Virus record (IMG/VR): IMGVR_UViG_3300021197_000233
Span: 1 to 42,984 of that record
DNA length: 42,984 nucleotides
DNA from: a virus
Reading direction: 5' to 3' (one strand)
The position numbers and the translations under genes were made by a program. How positions within the stretch are numbered: the stretch's first letter is position 1; the number at the start of each line of letters is the position of its first letter. Shown piece by piece: positions 25,871 to 30,944 of the stretch. Below the pieces are notes generated by a model, which saw nothing but the letters and a program-made list of their open reading frames with translations, was not told where the DNA came from and did no database searches.

Positions 25871-26267
25871 ACAATTTGATGCCTAAAACTAGCTCTCGTG
25901 ATAGCTCGTGCCATCCAGTAGGCATACATAGGTACGCCTTGTTCTGCTGCAAGTGTACAATTATATTACCTACAGATAGGCTAGTGTCACCCTTAGCAAG
26001 GGTAGTAACCTTAGCTTTACCATATCCATTTCCTGCTTCAAAGACAGCCTCTAATGGGTCAACAGATTCAGATAGCACACCTAGATGCAGGAACTTGGTT
26101 GGGTAATACATGTTATGAAACAAAGCATCATTGACACTCTGTTCTGCAGACTTCTCATTGAGAAGCCTCAGATCAAAAGCAATCCTTGCTATCTCTGACT
26201 GAGGGTTCTCATTGATTATGTCATAGACTTCTGGTCTGAACTGATAGACGAGGTATGATCTGGACAT
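25869..26267 (-). CDS. Early-region protein, unknown
   Basis: A 132-aa protein (MSRSYLVYQFRPEVYDIINE...) with a helical first half and a beta-rich second half (AKVTTLAKGDTSLSVGNIIV). A good SD (AAGGAG) precedes the ATG. It is the only gene in this stretch with a 141-bp gap upstream. No family recognised. Confidence 0.55.
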   Translation of the reverse strand: MSRSYLVYQFRPEVYDIINENPQSEIARIAFDLRLLNEKSAEQSVNDALFHNMYYPTKFLHLGVLSESVDPLEAVFEAGNGYGKAKVTTLAKGDTSLSVGNIIVHLQQNKAYLCMPTGWHELSRELVLGIKL

Positions 26268-26408
26268 TGGCTTAACTCCTTGTTGCCATGAATTTCCTTA
26301 GTTCTGTCACATGATGAAACAGATGTCAAGGCTTTTATTTTGAATAGCATTTGTCGATGCCATATAGACCGCCAATATTTGTCGGCACGTAGTGATTGCC
26401 TGTCACGT
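26268..26408. other. 141-bp non-coding gap in the early operon
   Basis: A minus-strand TTGACA (26329-26324) lies 57 bp before the downstream start, but no good -10 follows at 16-18 bp (ACAGAA at best). A five-codon reading frame with its own AAGGA precedes the gene. The sequence could hold an internal promoter or a leader. The support is weak. Confidence 0.3.
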
Positions 26409-26648
26409 TTACTCCTCATCCTCATCTCCACACATGTCATTCCATTCTTCAGGGCTGATACCTGTCTTAATAAACTCACGTTGCTCGGCATCTAAGTCAG
26501 GCATTACATTCTGAATCAGTTCACCTGATTGTAGCCAGTATTCTATCTTACCTTGAGTCGTAGGTAAAACCATAGAGTTTACCTTACCTGAAAGCATAGA
26601 CTTCTTGTGAACAAATACTTTGTTCTCTGCAATGTGTTCTATCCGCAT
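26409..26648 (-). CDS. Small acidic conserved phage protein
   Basis: This 79-aa protein has LSGKVNSMVLPTTQGKIEYW, then GELIQNVMPDLDAEQREFIKTGISPEEW, and an acidic tail (CGDEDEE). The 'IQ...P.L..EQREFi.tGi.peEW' pattern recurs in phage early genes of unknown function. SD AAGGAG, 6 nt before ATG 26648. Palindrome copy 4 is 16 bp upstream. Confidence 0.65.
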   Translation of the reverse strand: MRIEHIAENKVFVHKKSMLSGKVNSMVLPTTQGKIEYWLQSGELIQNVMPDLDAEQREFIKTGISPEEWNDMCGDEDEE

Positions 26649-26794
26649 GTCATTCTCCTTTTCATTCTCGGATTTTCCGTGATTAGTTTTGCATTACTAG
26701 GGAAACGTTTAAGTATCTTCGATACTTGCCGCATGTCACGACAAGTAAGATAAGAAAACATAAACCCTTCATCATCATAAAAACATACCCGCAT
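26639..26794 (-). CDS. 51-aa early peptide, unknown
   Basis: The ORF begins MRVCFYDDEGFMFSYLTCRD and is followed by a basic helix (RQVSKILKRFP). The start lies two bases after the stop of the membrane peptide upstream, with GGGGG as a possible SD. Its last third reads through palindrome copy 4 (LITENPR). It overlaps the next gene by 10 nt. It may be a genuine small protein or an accidental frame. Confidence 0.4.
   Translation of the reverse strand: MRVCFYDDEGFMFSYLTCRDMRQVSKILKRFPSNAKLITENPRMKRRMTCG
26664..26684. promoter_or_regulatory. Repeated 21-bp palindrome, copy 4
   Basis: The core is CGGATTTTCCG, one base off consensus, with the same flanks as copy 1. It lies 16 bp upstream of the 79-aa gene and inside the 3' end of the short 51-aa frame. 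Confidence 0.7.
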
Positions 26795-26796
26795 GA

Positions 26797-26952
26797 TCAC
26801 CCCCGATCAAAAGCTAAAACAGAAAGTAATATTACTACAGGTAGTAATGATAATAATATTATAGGATTAATAGTAGTATAAGCTACTATTAATAATATAC
26901 TTGTAGTAGATATAAGTATTAATAACCAAGCAAAGAATATTACTAATTGCAT
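26797..26952 (-). CDS. 51-aa membrane protein
   Basis: The ORF begins MQLVIFFAWLLILISTTSIL and contains two hydrophobic helices separated by a short YTTINP turn, then a charged end (FDRG). The SD AAGGAG lies about 9 nt before ATG 26952. The coding sequence includes an 8-bp and an 11-bp inverted repeat of the hairpin array. A membrane-targeting early peptide such as an inner-membrane or superinfection-exclusion factor is conceivable, but nothing identifies it. Confidence 0.5.
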   Translation of the reverse strand: MQLVIFFAWLLILISTTSILLIVAYTTINPIILLSLLPVVILLSVLAFDRG

Positions 26953-26987
26953 GACGTGATCTCCTTCTGCCGCATGCTTACAAAAGT

Positions 26988-27008
26988 ATTCTCGGAATTT
27001 CCGTGAAT
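26988..27008. promoter_or_regulatory. Repeated 21-bp palindrome, copy 5 (most symmetric)
   Basis: The core is CGGAATTTCCG. Here the symmetry extends outwards, with GTATTC on the left (26986-26991) and GAATAC on the right (27005-27010), giving a 25-bp near-perfect palindrome with two mismatched positions plus the centre. It is 36 bp upstream of the membrane peptide gene. Confidence 0.75.
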
Positions 27009-27035
27009 ACCACTATACTTCAAAGAAGTATAAGC

Positions 27036-27062
27036 AAAAAAAAAGCTCCCCGAAGGGAGCTT
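27036..27062 (-). terminator. Intrinsic terminator with UUCG loop
   Basis: On the minus strand the stem AAGCTCCC / GGGAGCTT (8 bp) closes a UUCG tetraloop and runs directly into nine T residues (27044-27036). It follows the 54-aa gene stop by 3 bp. This is the clearest Rho-independent terminator in the window. It should cut transcription from the outermost early genes before the membrane peptide. Confidence 0.9.
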
Positions 27063-27065
27063 CCT

Positions 27066-27230
27066 TTAAATATATCCGACTGCTATTAAGCAGTCTATAA
27101 AACCTTTTAGTCTAGATGGGTCATCGACTTTCAGTCGATTATTCATTTTATCGTTTAATGGTTTACCATTAACAGAAAAAATAACTGAATTGTCTTCGAC
27201 AAGTTCACATTCTACACCACGATATTTCAT
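27066..27230 (-). CDS. 54-aa early protein, unknown
   Basis: The ORF begins MKYRGVECELVEDNSVIFSV and ends in a hydrophobic helix (FIDCLIAVGYI). It is bracketed by palindrome copy 6 and the terminator at 27036, so it is a self-contained transcription unit. The SD GGAG sits in and beside the loop of an 8-bp hairpin (27233-27251). Three further hairpins lie inside the coding sequence. No family recognised. Confidence 0.6.
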   Translation of the reverse strand: MKYRGVECELVEDNSVIFSVNGKPLNDKMNNRLKVDDPSRLKGFIDCLIAVGYI

Positions 27231-27232
27231 AT

Positions 27233-27251
27233 TTTAAATCTCCGATTTAAA
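27233..27251 (-). promoter_or_regulatory. Hairpin around ribosome-binding site
   Basis: TTTAAATC-GGA-GATTTAAA on the minus strand places the SD GGAG partly in the loop and partly in the stem, just before ATG 27230. It could tune or gate translation of the 54-aa protein. Confidence 0.5.
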
Positions 27252-27254
27252 GTT

Positions 27255-27275
27255 ATTCACGGAATTTCCGAGATT
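27255..27275. promoter_or_regulatory. Repeated 21-bp palindrome, copy 6 (inverted orientation)
   Basis: The core is CGGAATTTCCG. The flanks are swapped relative to copies 1-5 (ATTCA on the left, AGATT on the right), so the site is used in either orientation. That supports a symmetric protein-binding site over a directional promoter. Confidence 0.75.
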
Positions 27276-27278
27276 GAA

Positions 27279-27298
27279 TAGCCCCCCGAAGGGGGCTA
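27279..27298 (-). terminator. GC-rich UUCG-loop hairpin after the 213-aa gene
   Basis: TAGCCCCC / GGGGGCTA (8 bp) closes a UUCG loop in the minus-strand transcript, six bases past the stop codon of the 213-aa gene. There is no T-run, so it may slow polymerase or protect the 3' end more than terminate. Confidence 0.55.
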
Positions 27299-27304
27299 AA
27301 TGAT

Positions 27305-27946
27305 TTACTTTTTGTTGGTAAGAGCCATTAGCTCTTTAATGACATCCGACATTTTGAAGCCATTTGCTTCAATACAGTCCATTATTTGGACTGCAAATTC
27401 TTCTTCGTTCTTAGGAACGACTGTTTCGAAAACGGTATTCTTTAGAACCGTTTCTGCTTTGCTAGGCTCTTTAGAGCCTTTTGGTTTACCTTTGCTGGTA
27501 TTACCAGCAGAACCTTGTTTCTTTTCAACCTGCTCTTCAGCAGGTTTTTTCTTTTCTGCGATTTTCTTCTGAATAGAAGAAAGACCCAGTGGATCGCCAT
27601 TCTTCTTGAAAAGCTCTCCGCTTTTCATCATCTCTTGAACCAGCTTCCATTCGGAAGCTATCAGCATCATGTTATACCGATCTGAAAAGTGGATCTTTGC
27701 AAGATCCGTTTGTTTGATCCATTCACCGAATTTCTGCTTGGAATCTCCAAGCATAGACTTCATGGCAAGCAAGTAATTGCCGTTCTCTCTATAGAGAGGA
27801 ATGACGGCATCGGCAAAGTCTTTAGCTAAAGACTTAATGGTGTCGTTGTTAGCAACGACATGATCGATACTGTCCTTGACAGTATATGTTTTCTTGCCGA
27901 TCCGAACTTTGCCGTCCAAGTTTACTTGTGCTACAGAATTTGTCAT
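27305..27946 (-). CDS. First leftward early gene, DUF3102-like, hairpin-laced
   Basis: This 213-aa protein has a helical N-terminal half in which KFGEWIKQTDLAKIHFSDRYNMMLIASEW resembles the KFG-W...S-R-A--Y---A helix-turn-helix-like motif of DUF3102/ParB-associated proteins. A Lys/Glu-rich disordered linker (about residues 120-165) and a short C-terminal helical part (MDCIEANGFKMSDVIKELM) follow. It is the first gene leftward from the control region, so an early regulator or host-takeover protein is plausible. The coding DNA contains about 16 perfect inverted repeats, an extraordinary density. The SD AAGGAG lies in another small hairpin (27952-27966). Confidence 0.6.
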   Translation of the reverse strand: MTNSVAQVNLDGKVRIGKKTYTVKDSIDHVVANNDTIKSLAKDFADAVIPLYRENGNYLLAMKSMLGDSKQKFGEWIKQTDLAKIHFSDRYNMMLIASEWKLVQEMMKSGELFKKNGDPLGLSSIQKKIAEKKKPAEEQVEKKQGSAGNTSKGKPKGSKEPSKAETVLKNTVFETVVPKNEEEFAVQIMDCIEANGFKMSDVIKELMALTNKK

Positions 27947-27951
27947 TTGGT

Positions 27952-27966
27952 ATTCTCCTTGAGAAT
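27952..27966 (-). promoter_or_regulatory. Hairpin overlapping SD of the 213-aa gene
   Basis: On the minus strand ATTCTC-AAG-GAGAAT contains the whole SD AAGGAG, in loop and 3' arm, six bases before the ATG. Folding would limit ribosome access. Confidence 0.55.
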
Positions 27967-28000
27967 TGAGGGTTATGCCGAACCAAATCGATTCGACCCC

Positions 28001-28032
28001 TTTATAAGGACAGATCCCAAACCGATTGTCAA
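28001..28032 (-). promoter_or_regulatory. Weak candidate leftward early promoter
   Basis: A minus-strand TTGACA (28032-28027) is followed by TATAAA (28006-28001) at 20-bp spacing, or TTATAA at 19 bp, which is longer than optimal. It is the only consensus -35 found upstream of the 213-aa gene. Palindrome copy 7 lies about 30 bp further upstream and could bind an activator that compensates for the spacing. Confidence 0.35.
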
Positions 28033-28062
28033 GCCCTAATTAAACCCCTTTAGGGTTTACCC

Positions 28063-28083
28063 ATTCTCGGAATTTCCGAGATT
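28063..28083. promoter_or_regulatory. Repeated 21-bp palindrome, copy 7
   Basis: The core CGGAATTTCCG is flanked by ATTCT and AGATT, so CTCGG is mirrored exactly by CCGAG. It is the outermost copy, 117 bp before the first leftward gene, and the hairpins at 28041 and 28088 lie directly beside it. Confidence 0.75.
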
Positions 28084-28103
28084 GAACTTCCCCTTTAGGG
28101 GAA

Positions 28104-28690
28104 ACTTTTTGATCTTTTGGTGAGCATTATGCGCAAGGAAAAGCTATGCAGGTGATCCCGATCCCAAGCATGATCCCAGATGATTGAACCATATTATGGT
28201 TTGACCATGATCTTGGTCTAAAGACCAAAGCCCTGTAATTCCCAAGAGATTACCTTGTAATCTGATAAAGGGAATCCCTTATTGTTTGTAAAAACAATAC
28301 ATTTCAATGACTTGTCATTGATTCTTGCTGAATCCTACGGATTTATAGGCGTGATCAAGCCCCATCTAGGCTACGGGGGGCATGGGCCATAGGGGGGTAC
28401 GCTGATACTATATACCCATAATGACAGAGGGGGGTATTTTCAGTTGGAAACCACAATAATACCAGCCCATATATAGTATTCCCTAGTAAAAACAAGGGGT
28501 TAAGCCTAATATTGCTACGAAAGGCAAAGGTTATTGTAGAATACTTGGGGGATTACGTGAGGTATGTTGCAATGTTTGTAACAATTTGTGAACATCTGGA
28601 CTTATACTTTATGGTAACTGGACTTATATAGAAATTTAATGGTGGTAAAGAAAAATTAAATTAATTTAAATATTATTTCTTACTTTTAGT
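28104..28690. other. Non-coding divergent control region
   Basis: No convincing gene is present. The left part (to 28343) continues the hairpin array and has three GATCCC copies close together (28154-28176). The middle has three GGGGGG tracts on the plus strand (28375, 28392, 28429) around a GGG, and the inverted repeat ATACTATAT / ATATAGTAT (28405 and 28471). The right part is very AT-rich. This divergent, structured stretch between leftward and rightward operons is the natural place for regulation and possibly a replication origin, but no origin motif is recognised. Confidence 0.5.
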
Positions 28691-28691
28691 G

Positions 28692-28719
28692 TTGACAAAT
28701 AATTAGAGTGCGGTATAAT
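28692..28719 (+). promoter_or_regulatory. Strong rightward sigma70 promoter
   Basis: A perfect TTGACA (28692-28697) and a perfect TATAAT (28714-28719) are separated by 16 bp. It would start transcription near 28726 and drive the lysis, packaging and head genes. The inverted repeat TTAAAGTA / TACTTTAA (28723-28751) covers the expected start site and could be an operator or leader hairpin. Confidence 0.85.
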
Positions 28720-28887
28720 TACTTAAAGTATTACTTAGAGTAGTACTTTAAATATTAAATACTAATTATAATTATAGTAAGTAATTAATATTTAAGGAAA
28801 TCCTTTAAGGATGGTGTGATTTTTTTACTGTCGTAGGTAAAAAGTGTTGACTTCCCTTTTTAAAATCGTATAACTAAGGACAATCAA
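28720..28887 (+). other. AT-rich leader before the rightward operon
   Basis: The leader holds the inverted repeat at 28723-28751 and a pair of short AAGGA / TCCTT stems around 28794-28812, followed by seven T residues at 28820-28826. Together these could act as a weak attenuator. There is no open frame longer than a few codons. Confidence 0.4.
28847..28874 (+). promoter_or_regulatory. Second rightward promoter candidate
   Basis: TTGACT (28847-28852), a 16-bp spacer and TATAAC (28869-28874) repeat the spacing of the promoters at 28692 and 42725. Transcription would begin near 28881, just past the SD AAGGA (28876-28880), so transcripts from here would lack the SD of the first gene. Confidence 0.5.
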
Positions 28888-29133
28888 TTGCCAAAAATGT
28901 ATTCTTCAGATAATGTGCTAGAGGAATTTTACAAAGCCCTAGCCGACGAGGACGAAGGTAGACTCCGAAGAGTCCACATCCCACGTTCAGATGTTTTTTA
29001 CGTGAGGGAAAAAATATTTCAAGACACTGGCACTAAGTATTCTCTAGACAGAGTGGAAAGAGCTATGTACCTAGAAGGATTTCTTAGTGCCAGTGATGTT
29101 TTTCAACCTAGAAAAAAGAGGGAATGGGAATGA
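28888..29133 (+). CDS. First rightward gene, unknown conserved phage protein
   Basis: This 81-aa product starts MPKMYSSDNVLEEFYKALAD and includes HIPRSDVFYVREKIFQDTG and VERAMYLEGFL. I recall similar small proteins ahead of lysis or terminase genes in related phages. The start is TTG 28888 with AAGGA eight bases before. The ATG at 28897 is too far from that SD. A DNA-binding role is possible from the helical, basic middle, but no family is certain. Confidence 0.65.
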   Translation: MPKMYSSDNVLEEFYKALADEDEGRLRRVHIPRSDVFYVREKIFQDTGTKYSLDRVERAMYLEGFLSASDVFQPRKKREWE

Positions 29134-29330
29134 CAGTAGCAATGGAACGTATTTTAGCTTGGAAGATCATGCCAAGACTAATGATGTTAGTTATGACTGC
29201 TATGTATATTCGCTGTATTGAGTGGGCATTATCACAACCAGACTTATCTACCCAACAATCAGCATTAATATCTGTAGTTACTGGTGCTATGACTGGAGCT
29301 TTTGCAGTTTGGTTGAGTAACGAAAAATGA
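29130..29330 (+). CDS. Holin-like membrane protein
   Basis: This 66-aa protein has two hydrophobic helices (IMPRLMMLVMTAMYIRCIEW and SALISVVTGAMTGAFAVWL) and a short charged tail, typical of a class II holin. It stands two genes ahead of the endolysin. I use ATG 29130, which overlaps the preceding stop (ATGA) and has AGAGGG at good distance, over ATG 29124. Confidence 0.7.
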   Translation: MTVAMERILAWKIMPRLMMLVMTAMYIRCIEWALSQPDLSTQQSALISVVTGAMTGAFAVWLSNEK

Positions 29331-29677
29331 TTGGTCAGATCTTAGGAGCAGTTGGAGGATTAGCTACCACTTACCTAGATGGTAAGGTAGCAGTACAGAA
29401 AGCTAACGCAGAAATTAAAGTTAAGCAAGCTACTGGTGAGATTGACTGGGATTTAGCAGCTATCAACGCTACTCAAAACTCTTGGAAAGACGAATGGATC
29501 ACTTTACTCTTTTCAATTCCACTGATTCTAGCATTTTGTGGTGACTGGGGTAATAATATTGTTCAAGCTGGCTTTGCTGCACTAGAAACTATGCCAACAT
29601 GGTATCAGTATTCTCTTGGAGGTATCGTAAGTGCATCTATAGGAATCAGATCAGTATCTAAATTTTTTGGGAAGTAA
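29327..29677 (+). CDS. Holin (3TM type) or lysis membrane protein
   Basis: This 116-aa protein has an amphipathic N-terminal region (QKANAEIKVKQATGEIDWDL), then two strong membrane helices (WITLLFSIPLILAFCGDWG and YSLGGIVSASIGIRSVSKF). The N-terminal segment IGQILGAVGGLATTYL may be a third. The pattern and the position directly before the endolysin match the phage three-TM holin family. Its ATGA overlaps the upstream gene, so the two membrane proteins may act as holin and antiholin or pinholin. That division is inference. Confidence 0.75.
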   Translation: MIGQILGAVGGLATTYLDGKVAVQKANAEIKVKQATGEIDWDLAAINATQNSWKDEWITLLFSIPLILAFCGDWGNNIVQAGFAALETMPTWYQYSLGGIVSASIGIRSVSKFFGK

Positions 29678-29680
29678 CAA

Positions 29681-30190
29681 ATGAAAAAGAACTTTGACAA
29701 ATGTTTATCAATGCTATTACATCATGAAGGTGGATTTGTAAATCACCCTAAAGATCCCGGTGGTATGACTAACCTTGGTGTAACTAAGGCGGTATATGAT
29801 AAGTGGATTGGTCGTGAGTCTACTGAACAAGAGATGCGTGACTTAACATTTATAGATGTAGCACCTATCTACAAGAAGAATTATTGGGATAAGGTAAAAG
29901 GTGATGATCTTCCTAGCGGTGTTGACTGGTGTGCCTTTGACTGGGCCGTTAATAGTGGCTCTGGTCGTCCAGCTAAAGCTATTCAACGTGCTGTGGGAGC
30001 AACAGCAGATGGGGCTATTGGCCCTATGACTCTGCAAGCTGTCATGAACAAAGAACCTCAGATGATTATCGAGAGTGTCTTCAGCCAACGTCAGAAGTTC
30101 TATGAGTCTCTACGTACCTTTGAAACCTTTGGTCGTGGTTGGACTCGTCGTAATAAAGAAACCCTAGACCAAGCATTGAGTATGATCTAA
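29681..30190 (+). CDS. Endolysin, glycoside hydrolase family 108
   Basis: This 169-aa muramidase opens with MLLHHEGGFVNHPKDPGGMTN, the GH108 signature in which the Glu of EGG is catalytic, followed by LGVTKAVYDKW, FDWAVNSGSGRPAKAIQ and a C-terminal peptidoglycan-binding-like part (GATADGAIGPMTLQAV). The length matches the family. It has no signal peptide, so release depends on the holins upstream. It is the main lysis enzyme, distinct from the virion SLT protein at 4383. Confidence 0.92.
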   Translation: MKKNFDKCLSMLLHHEGGFVNHPKDPGGMTNLGVTKAVYDKWIGRESTEQEMRDLTFIDVAPIYKKNYWDKVKGDDLPSGVDWCAFDWAVNSGSGRPAKAIQRAVGATADGAIGPMTLQAVMNKEPQMIIESVFSQRQKFYESLRTFETFGRGWTRRNKETLDQALSMI

Positions 30191-30507
30191 TGGCTATACC
30201 TGAGCGAGTCAAGAACAAGATGAAAGCTGTAGGGCTTAAGGGAGTGAACAAACCCCAACGCCTTAACGATAGCAGTGGTAAGTCTCACCACGTTATGGCT
30301 AGTGAAGGTGGTAAGTACAAGTATATTAAGTTTGGTCAGGCGGGTGTTAAGACTAACCAGACTGCAGGACAACGAGAAGCTTTTAAGTCTCGTCATGCCA
30401 AGAACATTAAAAAGGGTAAGATGTCTGCAGCTTACTGGGCAGATAAAGTTAAGTGGAGTAGTAGTAAAACTAAGTCTCCCTCTAAGAAATGGGTTAAGGG
30501 TTCCTAA
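30190..30507 (+). CDS. Basic phage protein, DUF6321-like
   Basis: This 105-aa Lys/Arg/Ser-rich protein contains GKSHHVMASEGGKYKYIKFG, QAGVKTNQTAGQREAFKSRH and HAKNIKKGKMSAAYWADKVKW. I recall this arrangement (FGQQGV...FKARHAKNI...AYWADKVKW) as the DUF6321 family of marine phages and alphaproteobacteria. The role is unknown; binding of nucleic acid or calcium has not been shown. It starts on the endolysin stop (TAATG). Confidence 0.7.
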   Translation: MAIPERVKNKMKAVGLKGVNKPQRLNDSSGKSHHVMASEGGKYKYIKFGQAGVKTNQTAGQREAFKSRHAKNIKKGKMSAAYWADKVKWSSSKTKSPSKKWVKGS

Positions 30508-30758
30508 TGACTCTCATCTCTCACTTCCCTTTACCTAGCTTTCCTTTTCAAACTCATGATAATATTATCTTTGAGAAAGCAGACAAAGATAGATCAAGTA
30601 GAAATAATGAAGAGTATAAGATAGAGCAGCCTAACAAAATTACTCCTGATACACCAGTAGAAGATCTTAAGTTGGTTAATCAGATGTATGCTTATAATCC
30701 TAATCCAAACAAGTTACGAACTCCTGATGGACAGATCGTAGACTTTATCATAGCTTAA
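30507..30758 (+). CDS. Small protein, unknown
   Basis: An 83-aa protein with a hydrophobic, Pro/Phe-rich start (SHFPLPSFPFQTH) and a central EEYKIEQPNKITPDTPVEDLK. Helical YAYNPNPNKLRTPDGQIVDF ends it. It is coupled to the upstream gene (TAATG). No family known. Confidence 0.55.
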   Translation: MTLISHFPLPSFPFQTHDNIIFEKADKDRSSRNNEEYKIEQPNKITPDTPVEDLKLVNQMYAYNPNPNKLRTPDGQIVDFIIA

Positions 30759-30768
30759 AGGGAAGAAC

Positions 30769-30942
30769 ATGAAAAAGAAAATGAATCCGGGAATGGCAGC
30801 ATTAAAAAAGAAAGCACCAAAGGTAGCAGCTAAGATGGGCTACATGTATGGTGGTATGACTAAGAAAAAATCTGGTTACAATAAAGGTGGTATGGCAAAT
30901 TGCGGTGCATCTATGAAACCTAACAGCAAAGCAAGGAGCTAA
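30769..30942 (+). CDS. 57-aa Met/Gly/Lys-rich peptide
   Basis: A short, very basic peptide, MKKKMNPGMAALKKKAPKVA and onward, with YMYGGMTKKKSGYNKGGMAN near the end. The GGM/GGMA motifs resemble the glycine-pair motifs in the two giant virion proteins of this genome. The SD GGAAG precedes the ATG. It may be a virion-bound or nucleic-acid-binding peptide. Function unknown. Confidence 0.6.
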   Translation: MKKKMNPGMAALKKKAPKVAAKMGYMYGGMTKKKSGYNKGGMANCGASMKPNSKARS

Positions 30943-30944
30943 CA

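Larger units (their letters stand above)
26711..28343. repeat. Dense array of short perfect inverted repeats (hairpin array)
   Basis: I count 34 hairpins here, nearly all with perfect stems of 6-11 bp and loops of 2-6 nt. Examples are AAGTATC/GATACTT at 26711, an 11-bp stem at 26866-26893, TGCTGGT-ATT-ACCAGCA at 27493, a 20-bp palindrome at 27816-27835 and ATACTGTC-CTT-GACAGTAT at 27867. The last ones are AGATTAC-CTT-GTAATCT at 28247, TATTGTTT/AAACAATA at 28280 and TCAATGAC/GTCATTGA at 28304. They run through two small genes, a 213-aa gene and non-coding DNA alike, roughly one every 40-50 bp. The stem sequences differ from each other, so this is repeated structure and not repeated sequence. 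Confidence 0.85.

Noticed and set aside
26216-26491. Leftward 91-codon frame between two early genes
   Set aside because: It crosses a palindrome-free gap and parts of two real genes out of frame, and lacks an SD. Only the real genes and a non-coding gap are supported.
23848-28083. Palindromic copies read as a CRISPR array
   Set aside because: The spacing runs from 0.3 to 1.6 kb, genes lie between the copies, and no cas genes are present in the window. The Cas4-like nuclease is a phage exonuclease.
28104-28343. tRNA or structured RNA gene in the hairpin-rich non-coding DNA
   Set aside because: No cloverleaf with a T-loop (GGTTCRA) and anticodon geometry could be made. The stems are independent short hairpins.
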